Positions 26,220-34,845 of a DNA stretch of 64,000 bases are shown here, piece after piece. The DNA comes from Aerococcus sanguinicola (GTDB taxonomy: Bacteria; Bacillota; Bacilli; Lactobacillales; Aerococcaceae): assembly GCF_008726925.1 (NCBI RefSeq), contig NZ_VYWO01000006.1, forward strand, positions 1 to 64,000. Reading direction: 5' to 3'. The translations under genes and the position numbers were made by a program. The notes beneath the pieces are model-generated. The model ran no database searches and was not told the origin of the DNA. It saw only the letters and a program-made list of their open reading frames with translations. Each line of letters starts with the position of its first letter. The stretch's first letter is position 1.

Positions 26220-28106
26220 ATGACTCAGTATAAAATTATTGCTGCAACAGGCTGTCCAACTGGTATTGCCCATACGTATATGGCACAAGAAGCCTTAGAA
26301 GAAGCAGCTAAAAAAGCTAATGTTAATATTAAAGTGGAAACACATGGCCAATCTGGCGTAAAAAATGAACTCAGTGCCCAAGATATTAAAGAAGCTGATG
26401 CGGTTATTGTTGCTGCTGATAAGGATGTGCATATTGAACGATTCGACGGTAAACCGCTTCTTAATGTTTCCGTGTCTGCCGGTATGAAGCGAGCAGATAG
26501 TCTAATCCAACAAGCTTTGGACAAGGATAGTCTACCAATCTATCACAGTAGCGTTCGCCACCGTTCAGTAGAAGAACAAAGCAAGAATTCATCTAGCTCC
26601 TTCCTTCATAATCTATACGTTTATCTGATGAACGGTGTCTCTCACATGCTGCCTATCGTTGTAGCAGGTGGCGTTCTCACCGCAATTTCCTTCTTTTGGG
26701 GAATAAATTCTGCCGATCCCGCTAGTCCAGAATATAATGAGTTTGCTAGTGTGCTCAACCAAATAGGCGGCCTTACAATGAATCTAATGGTACCCGTTCT
26801 CTCTGCCTATATTGCCGAAGCTATGGCTAAGCGATCAGGCTTAGTTGTCGGATTCGCCACAGGTATGATTGCTTTTACTAATGGGACTGGATTCTTAGGC
26901 GGCATATTAAGTGGTTTCTTATCTGGCTACATTATTATTGGCCTGAATAAATTATTAAAAGGATTGCCTAAGTCTTTAGATGGCCTCAAATCCATCTTCT
27001 TATTGCCTGTTTTAGGTGTATTAATCACTGGTTTTATCGTATGGTATCTTTCCATTCCTATGAAAGAAATTAATGAAGGAATGATGGCTTTCCTTAAAAA
27101 TATGGAAAATTCAAGTCCTATAGTACTCGGCGCCATTGTCGGGATTATGAGTGCTGCAGACTTTGGAGGGCCAGTCAATAAAGCTGCCTATCTAACAGGT
27201 ACCGCCTTATTAGCGCAAGGAAACTATTATTTCATGGCCGGCGTTTCAGCAGCTTGTATTGCCCCTCCGCTAGCAACCGGTTTTGCTGTCCTATTCAATC
27301 GCTCTGCCTATACAGATAAAGAACGAAGTGCTGGGCTCGTTAATTTCTTACTTGGATCGACACATATTACTGAAGGGGCAATTCCTTTTGCAGCAAGTAA
27401 CCCTCTAATTAATCTCCCTATCTTCATGTTGGGATCATCCGTTGCAGCCATCCTAACTTATATGAGTAAAATTACTGTTCCAGCTCCTCACGGCGGTTTT
27501 ATCGTGCTTCCTCTCGTTAACAAACCTTTATTATGGGTCATTTATATTCTTATCGGTTCTGCCATTTCGGGCCTATTACTTAGTCTCGTAGCAAAAAGAC
27601 AAGAAGAAAAACACCACTCTGAAACGGTTCCTTCACAAGCAGCTGAAACCGATAACCAATTCAAAGAAATCCTATTTCCTTCCCATATCAAAACCCAAGT
27701 AGAGCTTCAAAACCGTGACGAAGCATTAACTTACTTATCTGAATTTGCCCAAGAGCTTGACTTAGCCCAAAATTCACAAACCGTCTTACAAAAATTCTTA
27801 GATCGCGAAAATGAATTCTCTACCGCTATGGAAAATGGTATCGCCATCCCTCATGCTCAATCTGAGGGAATTACAAAGCCTGGCATGTTAATCGTTAAGT
27901 TAGAACAAGCTATCGAATGGGGAAGCTTAGACGAAGAAAAAGTTGATACGCTTATCGCCTTCCTCATACCAGCTTCGGACAAGGGAGACCAACACCTAAA
28001 CTACTTATCAAATACAGCAAAGAAATTAGTCCATCAAGACTTTGTTGATCAATTAAAGGAAGCAGATAATTCTATAGATATCTATAACTTATTCATTGGC
28101 AACTAG
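26220..28106 (+). CDS. PTS fructose-family permease EIIBCA
   Basis: Membrane PTS permease of about 628 residues with domain order B-C-A. EIIB (residues 1-100) has the phospho-cysteine in ATGCPTGIAHTYMA. EIIC (about 130-470) has roughly nine membrane segments with SAADFGGPVNKAAY. EIIA (about 490-628) has the phospho-histidine in IAIPHAQSEG. It carries every sugar-specific domain in one chain. The common FruA order is A-B-C, so this belongs to a different branch, possibly fructose/mannose-like or tagatose. The ATG at 26220 follows GAGGGGG. A terminator follows. Confidence 0.88.
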   Translation: MTQYKIIAATGCPTGIAHTYMAQEALEEAAKKANVNIKVETHGQSGVKNELSAQDIKEADAVIVAADKDVHIERFDGKPLLNVSVSAGMKRADSLIQQALDKDSLPIYHSSVRHRSVEEQSKNSSSSFLHNLYVYLMNGVSHMLPIVVAGGVLTAISFFWGINSADPASPEYNEFASVLNQIGGLTMNLMVPVLSAYIAEAMAKRSGLVVGFATGMIAFTNGTGFLGGILSGFLSGYIIIGLNKLLKGLPKSLDGLKSIFLLPVLGVLITGFIVWYLSIPMKEINEGMMAFLKNMENSSPIVLGAIVGIMSAADFGGPVNKAAYLTGTALLAQGNYYFMAGVSAACIAPPLATGFAVLFNRSAYTDKERSAGLVNFLLGSTHITEGAIPFAASNPLINLPIFMLGSSVAAILTYMSKITVPAPHGGFIVLPLVNKPLLWVIYILIGSAISGLLLSLVAKRQEEKHHSETVPSQAAETDNQFKEILFPSHIKTQVELQNRDEALTYLSEFAQELDLAQNSQTVLQKFLDRENEFSTAMENGIAIPHAQSEGITKPGMLIVKLEQAIEWGSLDEEKVDTLIAFLIPASDKGDQHLNYLSNTAKKLVHQDFVDQLKEADNSIDIYNLFIGN

Positions 28107-28133
28107 TCACTAAGTTATCGTATATAAAACTAT

Positions 28134-28183
28134 CGACCTCGAGAGTAGATTACATTCTATTTCTTGAGGTCGTATTTTTATTT
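28134..28183 (+). terminator. Terminator of the fructose-type PTS operon
   Basis: CGACCTC (28134-28140) pairs with GAGGTCG (28166-28172), followed by TATTTTTATTTT. Confidence 0.82.
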
Positions 28184-28322
28184 TAAGCCATTTTCTAAAA
28201 CGATGGTGATAATATCTTTCGTTATAGCAGTTGATCAGAAAGTAGTTTTGATATTTACATAAGATAAGCTAATTCTTTCTCGGAATTCCACATGGTCTTT
28301 GATAATGAATAAAAAATTCAAC
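28184..28322. other. AT-rich intergenic segment
   Basis: No gene, tandem repeat or strong hairpin is visible. It contains one stray TTTACA-like element near 28253. Confidence 0.4.
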
Positions 28323-28361
28323 CTTACAACTTTTTTACATTAAATTAACTCAAAATCAACA
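28323..28361 (+). promoter_or_regulatory. Candidate Pho box (PhoP-type direct repeats)
   Basis: Four hexamers in exact 11-base register: CTTACA (28323), TTTACA (28334), TTAACT (28345) and TCAACA (28356), each separated by five bases. This is the layout of PhoP boxes in Bacillus and relatives (TT-ACA repeats with about 5-base gaps). The stretch is AT-rich, so chance cannot be excluded. Confidence 0.5.
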
Positions 28362-28389
28362 AAGCACTGTTACACTTGTCTTATGTTTA

Positions 28390-28418
28390 TTTACACTTTA
28401 ATTTGATGCAGATATTAT
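28390..28418 (+). promoter_or_regulatory. Promoter of the ABC/PP2C/2H operon
   Basis: TTTACA (28390-28395) and TATTAT (28413-28418) with a 17-base spacer, ahead of the AAAGGAG site of the binding-protein gene. The candidate Pho box ends 28 bases upstream. Confidence 0.65.
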
Positions 28419-28437
28419 TTTACAAAGGAGACAGGAC

Positions 28438-29559
28438 ATGAAATTTAATAAATTAATGAAAGCAGGTCTAGTACTGTTAAGTACTCTATCAGTAGCAGCA
28501 TGCGGTAATAATAGTGGAGCAGACACTACTGATTCAGCCAATCAAAATAACGCTGATTCTAGTGAAATCAATGTTCAAGAAGAATTAGCTAAAGAGCCTA
28601 GCGGTGAAAAGGTTGTTTTAATTTCGAACAATGGCTCAGACGTCAGAACGCCATTTATTGAGAGTAAGCTTAAAGAAAAGGGATTTAATGTCGAATTTGT
28701 TCCTTTAGGTGGTGGTGACGTTACTGCCCGTGTAATTGCAGAAGTCCAAAATCCAACTACAAATGTGGTTTGGGGGCCAACACAATTTAACTTTGATGAC
28801 ATGATTGAAGCTGACGCACTTTATGAGTGGACACCATCCTGGGCAGATAAGGTGAGTGACTATGACCGTCAAAACGGAAAGTCCTACCCTTACGAAACAC
28901 AACCTAAATTATGGATGGCTAACCCCGATGAATTTTCGGAAGAAGAATTACCTAATACTGTTAATGATCTTTTTGAAGAAGATAAATTTAAAGGAAAGTA
29001 TACAATCCCTTCTGATTTCGGCGGAACTACTAACCGAGCCATTGTTGCTTCAATTTTAGGACAATATCTAGATGAAAATGGTGAAATCGGCGTCTCCCAA
29101 GAAGGATGGGATGCCATGCAAAAATTTATGGATAATGGGGTCGAAGTACCAGAAGGTGAAGATAAATACAAAAATATGATGGATGGCAAGTCTCCTATCA
29201 CATATGATGGAGCTTCTAATATCGTCACTAATACTTCTGAAATGGATAAGAAACCAACCGTTATCTATTTTGAAAATGGTCAGCCAAGCAATGTAAATGA
29301 GATTGGTGTAGTTAAGAACGATGATCCCGAAGTATTAGCAGAGTCTTTACGTCTTGCTGATTACTTAGGATCAGCTGAATTTATTGGAGATTTTGCTGCT
29401 GAATTTGGTAACTTGGTTGTAAATGCGGATGCCCAAGATAAATTACGAGAAGAGTCTAAAGAAATAACTGAAAATTATAAAGAACAAGATCTAGACTGGG
29501 ATACAATCAATGCCCATCTCGATGAATGGGTAGCTAAGATCGAATTAGAGATGAAATAA
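28438..29559 (+). CDS. ABC transporter substrate-binding lipoprotein (iron/aminoethylphosphonate-type family)
   Basis: Lipoprotein of 373 residues. The signal peptide ends in the lipobox VAACG near residue 22, then a Ser/Asn/Asp-rich linker. The mature part looks like the extracellular solute-binding family that includes ferric-iron, polyamine and 2-aminoethylphosphonate binders (VARVIAE-like region TARVIAEVQNPTTNVVWG, SDFGGTTNRA, ITYDGASN). The ligand is unknown. The operon also encodes an ATPase, a fused permease, a PP2C-like protein and a 2H phosphoesterase, so a phosphorylated ligand is a reasonable guess. A terminator-like hairpin follows it. Confidence 0.85.
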   Translation: MKFNKLMKAGLVLLSTLSVAACGNNSGADTTDSANQNNADSSEINVQEELAKEPSGEKVVLISNNGSDVRTPFIESKLKEKGFNVEFVPLGGGDVTARVIAEVQNPTTNVVWGPTQFNFDDMIEADALYEWTPSWADKVSDYDRQNGKSYPYETQPKLWMANPDEFSEEELPNTVNDLFEEDKFKGKYTIPSDFGGTTNRAIVASILGQYLDENGEIGVSQEGWDAMQKFMDNGVEVPEGEDKYKNMMDGKSPITYDGASNIVTNTSEMDKKPTVIYFENGQPSNVNEIGVVKNDDPEVLAESLRLADYLGSAEFIGDFAAEFGNLVVNADAQDKLREESKEITENYKEQDLDWDTINAHLDEWVAKIELEMK

Positions 29560-29580
29560 TCCATCCCGATTACAAATGAA

Positions 29581-29606
29581 GATGCCAGCCCACTGGCATC
29601 TTTTTT
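29581..29606 (+). terminator. Intra-operon terminator/attenuator after the binding-protein gene
   Basis: GATGCCAG (29581-29588) pairs with CTGGCATC (29593-29600), followed by six T. Partial read-through would give more binding protein than ATPase and permease. Confidence 0.82.
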
Positions 29607-29637
29607 AATAAGTAAATACTAAATAAAGGAGAAAAAC

Positions 29638-30669
29638 ATGATTGAATTTAAAAACATCGAAATAAAATTTGGAGATTTTACTGCTATTGAAAATCTTTCA
29701 TTGCATATTAATAGGGGTGAATTTTTTACCTTTCTAGGCCCTTCAGGGTGTGGTAAAACAACAACTTTGCGAAGTCTAGTGGGTTTCATAAAGCCAACTA
29801 AAGGTCAAATCTATCTCGATAATAAGGAAATTACAAATGTTCCTATTGAAAAGCGCAAAATTGGTATGGTTTTTCAAAGCTACGCTCTCTTTCCAACTAT
29901 GACTGTTAGAGAAAATATTGAATTTGGAATGAAAGAAAACAAATGGGATAAAAGTCGAATTAAAGATAAAGTTCAAGAAGTTGCCCAAATGGTGAATTTA
30001 ACACCAGAACAGTTACAAAAAAATGTTTCAGAATTATCTGGTGGTCAACAACAGCGTGTAGCAATTGCTCGTGCCTTATCTTTAGAGCCAGATGTTATTT
30101 GTCTAGATGAACCGCTTTCTAATTTAGACGCTAAGCTCAGAGGCTCCTTGCGTCAAGAATTAAAGAAAATCCAACGGCAATCGGGTGCTACCATGATTTA
30201 TGTCACTCACGACCAAGAAGAAGCACTTGCTTTATCAGATAGAATTGCAGTCTTTAGCAATGGTAAGATTCAACAAGTAGGAACTCCTTTGGAAATATAC
30301 AATAATCCTAAAAATAGTTTCGTAGCCACTTTTATCGGTGACCGTTATAGAGTCGATGAACGCTTTATCGAAGCCGTCAAGGCGCATAATCCACATGTTA
30401 AAGTCAACCCTGCGAAAGATTATTATATTAAAACTGAAGGGGTTCAACTGAAAAAGGAAATAGAAAATAATAGTAATGACATCTACACTGTGCCTGGGAC
30501 TTTAATCAACCAAGAATTTTTGGGTAATACGATTAGACGTGAATATGATGTCAATGGCACAATCGTCCCTAGTATTGTTTTCTCTCAAAATGCTGTTCCT
30601 ATTACCAATCCAAAGGTAGAATTAGCCTTTCACCATGATTCTCTATTTTCGTTTGCTAAGGAGGACTAG
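29638..30669 (+). CDS. ABC transporter ATP-binding protein
   Basis: Cytoplasmic ATPase of 343 residues that powers the importer. Walker A GPSGCGKTT is near residue 38, the Q-loop in VFQSYALFP near 82, the signature LSGGQQQR near 135, Walker B CLDEPLSNLDAKL near 155 and the switch histidine in THDQEEAL. The roughly 110-residue C-terminal extension looks like a TOBE-type regulatory domain, as in iron, polyamine and phosphonate importers. It lies two bases before the permease gene. Confidence 0.9.
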   Translation: MIEFKNIEIKFGDFTAIENLSLHINRGEFFTFLGPSGCGKTTTLRSLVGFIKPTKGQIYLDNKEITNVPIEKRKIGMVFQSYALFPTMTVRENIEFGMKENKWDKSRIKDKVQEVAQMVNLTPEQLQKNVSELSGGQQQRVAIARALSLEPDVICLDEPLSNLDAKLRGSLRQELKKIQRQSGATMIYVTHDQEEALALSDRIAVFSNGKIQQVGTPLEIYNNPKNSFVATFIGDRYRVDERFIEAVKAHNPHVKVNPAKDYYIKTEGVQLKKEIENNSNDIYTVPGTLINQEFLGNTIRREYDVNGTIVPSIVFSQNAVPITNPKVELAFHHDSLFSFAKED

Positions 30670-30671
30670 CT

Positions 30672-32375
30672 ATGCATAAAGATTCCATCCATATGAAAAA
30701 ATATCTTTTTTGGATTATTTCAGGGGTTATAACTGCTTGGTTAGCATACACTTTCTTAATCCATCCTAACCTTAATTTACTAAAAATCACTCTATTTCCA
30801 TCAGGTACATTCGATATTAAACCTGTATTTAATATACTAAAGTCTGAACGTGTGCGTCAGGCCTTATTCAATTCTTTTTTACTTGGTATTCTTGTAGCTA
30901 TCACAACAAATATATTAGGTATTTTCCAAATTTTAGTTTTAGACTTTTTTGATATTAAAGGGCGCAAGCTCCTTAATGTTCTTTATTACTTACCCCTAAT
31001 CATAAATGGTATGGTATTAGTAATGGCTTATAACTTTAATATTGGGACAAATGGGTTAATTACAACTTGGCTACAAAATTTTATTCCAAATCTACCTGAT
31101 GACTGGTTTATCGGATTGCCAGCTGTTCTGTTTCAATTTACCTTCTCTAACACTATGTACTATATTACATTTGTACGTGACTCTTTTCGCCGCATAGACT
31201 ATCAAACTGTCGAAGCAGCACGAAACATGGGAGCTTCTACCCGTTCGATTCTCTTCAAAGTTGTCTTACCTACTCTCATCCCTTCCATACTTGCAGCTAC
31301 AATTTTGAATTTTAACTCAGCTGTAGGTGCCTTCGCTAGCCCTAAAGTATTAGGTGGAGATAAGTTTGAAACTATCAACCCACTTGTTTATACTTTTGCT
31401 CAGTCAAATACAACGAAAAACTATGCCGTTATTTTATCTGTTTTCCTTGGTATCGCTACATTAATTGTTTTAGGTATCTTTTCCTATGTTGAGAGCCGAC
31501 GAAATATCGTTTCCGTATCTAAGACGAAAACTAAAATTCAACGACAAAAAATTACTAATCCATTCACTAACGCTATTGTGACAATTCTAGCTCATTTGAT
31601 TGCGATCATACAGCTCTTCCCAGCAGTCATGGTAATCATATTATCTTTTACTAGTTATGAAAATATGCTTAATGGAAATATTAATCCATCGAATTTTACC
31701 CTAGAAAACTATAAACTAGCTTTCAGTTCTTCCCAAGGTCTCCAGCCAGTACTTGTCTCAGCAATCTACTCAATACTAGGCACTGTTATCGTCATAGCCT
31801 TAATTCTTATTTTTGCTCGTTGGATTACAAAATATAATAATAAGTTAACAAAATTTTTAGAAGGAGTGCTACTCATTCCTTGGTTTTTACCTGCCACTCT
31901 AATTGATTTAGGTTTCCTATTTACTTTTAACACACCCCAATTATTAGTTTTTAATAAGGTACTAACAGGAAGCTTATTTATTCTCTTATTCGGTTATGTT
32001 GTCATCCAACTCCCTTCAAATTTAAGAATTATTAAGGCCGCATACCTAGGAGTCGATAATACCTTAGAAGATGCTTCAAAAAATTTAGGTGCAGGTAGTT
32101 TTTCTACTTATATGAAGGTAATTTTTCCACTAATGATACCCACTGTCCTATCGGCTGCTCTATTAGCTTTCAATGGTCTTTTCTCCGAATTTGATATGTC
32201 TGTTTTCTTATTCCATCCACTTTATCGGCCCTTAGGCGTAGTCATTAACCAAGCAACTAATGCTGAAGCTTCTCCATCAAATGTGATGCTTTCCTTTGTT
32301 TATGCCGTATTAATTATAATAGTATCAACCATTGCTACCTATCTTGTTTATGGTCGGCGCTCTAAAATCAAATAA
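30672..32375 (+). CDS. Fused ABC transporter permease (two FbpB-like membrane domains)
   Basis: Membrane protein of 567 residues with about 12 hydrophobic segments in two homologous halves. Each half carries a permease-type coupling loop (VEAARNMGASTRSILFKVVLP near residue 180; LEDASKNLGAGSFSTYMKVIFP near 475). This fusion replaces two separate permeases and is typical of the ferric-iron/phosphonate-type branch. It starts after AAGGAGG, two bases after the ATPase stop, and is followed 19 bases later by the PP2C-like gene. Confidence 0.88.
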   Translation: MHKDSIHMKKYLFWIISGVITAWLAYTFLIHPNLNLLKITLFPSGTFDIKPVFNILKSERVRQALFNSFLLGILVAITTNILGIFQILVLDFFDIKGRKLLNVLYYLPLIINGMVLVMAYNFNIGTNGLITTWLQNFIPNLPDDWFIGLPAVLFQFTFSNTMYYITFVRDSFRRIDYQTVEAARNMGASTRSILFKVVLPTLIPSILAATILNFNSAVGAFASPKVLGGDKFETINPLVYTFAQSNTTKNYAVILSVFLGIATLIVLGIFSYVESRRNIVSVSKTKTKIQRQKITNPFTNAIVTILAHLIAIIQLFPAVMVIILSFTSYENMLNGNINPSNFTLENYKLAFSSSQGLQPVLVSAIYSILGTVIVIALILIFARWITKYNNKLTKFLEGVLLIPWFLPATLIDLGFLFTFNTPQLLVFNKVLTGSLFILLFGYVVIQLPSNLRIIKAAYLGVDNTLEDASKNLGAGSFSTYMKVIFPLMIPTVLSAALLAFNGLFSEFDMSVFLFHPLYRPLGVVINQATNAEASPSNVMLSFVYAVLIIIVSTIATYLVYGRRSKIK

Positions 32376-32394
32376 TTAAAGGAGGGAAAATTAT

Positions 32395-33231
32395 ATGCAG
32401 ATTATCGAAAAACTTTGCCGAGGAAAAAGTACACAGGACGCTTGTGAAGATGCATTATTCTATTCAGAAGATTTTATTGCAGTTATAGATGGAGTTTCTT
32501 CAAAAACTAGCTTAAGAATTAATGGACAAACTACTGGTAAAATCGCTTCTACTCTAATTAAATCTACTTTATCTCATTTAGATCCAAAAAGTCATGTAAC
32601 AGATTTCATCGGCGCCTGTAACAGCGCCTTTGAGACCTATTACCAAAACAATCACTTAGACATTAACCTTCAAGAAGTTGGTCTTCAAGCTGTTGCAGCA
32701 GTGTATTCAAAATCTCTAAGACAGATTTGGCTAATTGGAGATGCTCAGGCACGCATTTCTGATACAATCTATCAAAATAATAAAGTATCAGATGAGATTT
32801 TAGCTAATTTTAGAAGCCTTATTTCCCATATTGAAATGGAAATTAATGAAGAAACTCCAGCGGAATATTTTAAAATTGATGATGGTGCTCGACTTCAAAT
32901 CATTCCTTGGATATTGAAATCAACAATTTTTGCTAATAATGAAAATTCATCGTTTGGATATGCTGTAATTAATGGCAAAGACATTCCACTATCTCTTATA
33001 AACATAATTGAGGTGCCAGAAAACTACGAAGGAGATATCATACTTGCCTCTGATGGGTATCCCCATTTAAAAAATACCTTAGGCGAAAGTGAATCATATC
33101 TGTCTAAAGTTCTTGAGCAAGATCCTTATCTAATTGAAAGCTACCATTCAACAAAAGGTGTGGTTCCTGGGAATGAAAGCTATGATGATAGAACATTTAT
33201 TCGTTTTAAAGATATAAGGAGAGATCAATGA
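32395..33231 (+). CDS. PP2C-like protein phosphatase family protein
   Basis: A 278-residue cytoplasmic protein with the metal-dependent PP2C layout. Metal-binding positions are present: CEDALF near residue 20 and AVIDGVSS near 32, SDGYPHL near 223 and YDDRTFI near 268. The usual GDSR motif reads GDAQAR. The family dephosphorylates phosphoproteins, but this divergent form in a transport operon may act on a small phosphorylated molecule or regulate the importer. It overlaps the next gene by four bases (ATGA), so the PP2C and 2H proteins are translationally coupled. Confidence 0.75.
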   Translation: MQIIEKLCRGKSTQDACEDALFYSEDFIAVIDGVSSKTSLRINGQTTGKIASTLIKSTLSHLDPKSHVTDFIGACNSAFETYYQNNHLDINLQEVGLQAVAAVYSKSLRQIWLIGDAQARISDTIYQNNKVSDEILANFRSLISHIEMEINEETPAEYFKIDDGARLQIIPWILKSTIFANNENSSFGYAVINGKDIPLSLINIIEVPENYEGDIILASDGYPHLKNTLGESESYLSKVLEQDPYLIESYHSTKGVVPGNESYDDRTFIRFKDIRRDQ

Positions 33232-33890
33232 ACAATTACACCGTAAGCTTGAATACTAAACGCAAATTTACTAAAGAAGCAGAGCCCTTGCTTTATGAGG
33301 GTTCTACCATAATCTCAATGAAGAATAATCCTCAAACCAATATTGTTCAATTAGCCAAAAAGATTCAAGATACTTTTTTAGAGTATTCTTTTGCAAAAAA
33401 AATTTATCTTTTGCCCTCTGACTCTTTTCATATGACAATAATCTCTCTTCTTAACGAATGCAATCGAGGGACTGAACTTTGGCCTGATTATCTTTCCAAT
33501 GATGTTCCTTTAGATGTTGCTAATCAGTCCGTTTATAATCGTATTAAAGATATTCCAAAACCTAATGACATCAAAATGTATATTAGTAAAATAAGTGCTA
33601 CGGGGTTTATTCTTGATCCGTATAATGAACAGACAAAGATCAGTTTAGAAAACTATCGTCATAAAGTTGGAAATGCTAGTCAACTGATTCGAGCTAACCA
33701 CGACTGTTACCAACATCATCTATCTTATGCTTATATAGTAGATGATTTCAGTTCGGAGGAAAGTCGACAGATGGATCAAGTTCTTCAAAATCTCAATGAC
33801 ACATTTATTTCATCAGAACCTATTCCTATTAGTTTTCCTACTCCTATTATGACAACCTTTGACGATATGCTTGCCTACCATCCATTCTAA
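33228..33890 (+). CDS. 2H phosphoesterase-like protein (DUF1868-type)
   Basis: A 220-residue protein with two H-x-T/S motifs about 95 residues apart: SFHMTI near residue 68 and HHLSYAY near 164. This pair is the hallmark of 2H phosphoesterases, which hydrolyse cyclic phosphates or phosphodiesters such as 2',3'-cyclic nucleotides. The overall pattern (start with a NTKRKFTKEAEP-like segment) recalls the DUF1868 branch. It is the last gene of the ABC/PP2C operon, coupled to the PP2C gene. I infer that it cleaves a phosphodiester brought in by the importer; the PP2C-like enzyme might remove the remaining phosphate. Confidence 0.7.
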   Translation: MNNYTVSLNTKRKFTKEAEPLLYEGSTIISMKNNPQTNIVQLAKKIQDTFLEYSFAKKIYLLPSDSFHMTIISLLNECNRGTELWPDYLSNDVPLDVANQSVYNRIKDIPKPNDIKMYISKISATGFILDPYNEQTKISLENYRHKVGNASQLIRANHDCYQHHLSYAYIVDDFSSEESRQMDQVLQNLNDTFISSEPIPISFPTPIMTTFDDMLAYHPF

Positions 33891-33901
33891 TATTTGTTAA
33901 A

Positions 33902-33948
33902 AAGGACCTCTCAACTATTAAAAATATAGTTCAGAGGTCCTTAATTTT
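33902..33948 (+). terminator. Terminator of the ABC/PP2C/2H operon
   Basis: AAGGACCTCT pairs with AGAGGTCCTT over 10 bases, with an inner AACTAT/ATAGTT stem, followed by AATTTT. Confidence 0.85.
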
Positions 33949-34057
33949 AAAAAACGTATTTTACTTTGTCATCTGAATATAGAAAAAACATAGGCTTGTC
34001 TAACTTAAAGCTAATAACGTTGATTTCTTTACTAAATAAAAGTTTCATTTTTATTTA

Positions 34058-34726
34058 TTAGCTATACTCACTCTCTATATAGGAAATGACCTCCTCCAAA
34101 GATTCCTTGACCGCAACAGCCTTGTCCCGCACTTCCTCATCAGCTGCAATAAGGTCTGGCACAGTAAGTACCGGTAAGCCTGCTTGGTAAGCTGCCCGGA
34201 CGCCATTCTTCGAGTCTTCAAGGACCAGGACTTCTTGCTTATTTTGGAGCTGAGTCAGTCCAAAAGCTTTTAAATAGATTTCAGGATCGGGCTTGGCTCG
34301 TTGGACTTCATTGCCAGCGACTAAGCCTTCGAAATAATCGGCAATCCCCTTGCCCTCTAGGTTGCGGATAATTTCATCCCGCCGGCTGCTCGAGGCAATA
34401 TAGCGTTTAATCTGGCGCGATCTTAGATAGTCGAGTAAGTCGTAGAGTCCCTTTTTATCATCGATATTATTAGGGTCTGCTAGAGCTTCCTCGATGTATT
34501 GACTGGTCAAAGTTATAAAGTCGTCCACTTGAGGCTGGCCTGAATAGTGCTTGCGAATATAAGCTAAAGTTTCTTGCTCATTTGTCCCGAGATAGCCTTT
34601 AAACACCTCGATATCATAATCAAGGCCAAGTTCATCCGCAGCCCGCTTCGTCTGCTCGTAACCCACCTTCTCGGTATCAAACATCAAACCATCCATATCA
34701 AAAATCACTGCTTTTAATGCTTTCAT
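34058..34726 (-). CDS. HAD-superfamily hydrolase, beta-phosphoglucomutase-like
   Basis: Cytoplasmic HAD subfamily IA protein of about 222 residues. Motif I FDMDGLMFDTE is near residue 8, a cap domain follows, motif II is SSSRRDE near 110, and the late motifs are KPDPEIY and VLEDSKNGVRAA. Such proteins are sugar phosphatases or phosphoglucomutases. The ATG at 34726 follows AAGGAGGG. It lies downstream of the galactitol-type PTS operon in the same direction, beyond a hairpin, so it may be co-transcribed by read-through. Its substrate is not clear. Confidence 0.83.
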   Translation of the reverse strand: MKALKAVIFDMDGLMFDTEKVGYEQTKRAADELGLDYDIEVFKGYLGTNEQETLAYIRKHYSGQPQVDDFITLTSQYIEEALADPNNIDDKKGLYDLLDYLRSRQIKRYIASSSRRDEIIRNLEGKGIADYFEGLVAGNEVQRAKPDPEIYLKAFGLTQLQNKQEVLVLEDSKNGVRAAYQAGLPVLTVPDLIAADEEVRDKAVAVKESLEEVISYIESEYS

Positions 34727-34791
34727 AAGGCCCTCCTTAAAAAATAAATGAGATGTACTCAAGACGACGAGTAACATACTTCCCTCTATAC

Positions 34792-34829
34792 AAGAACAGC
34801 GCTCAGACTCATGGCCTAGCGCTGTTCTT
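34792..34829 (-). terminator. Hairpin after the galactitol-type PTS operon
   Basis: AAGAACAGCGCT (34792-34803) pairs perfectly with AGCGCTGTTCTT (34818-34829). The following U-run on the minus strand is short, so termination may be partial. Confidence 0.6.
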
Positions 34830-34845
34830 CCTTAGTTATTATATA

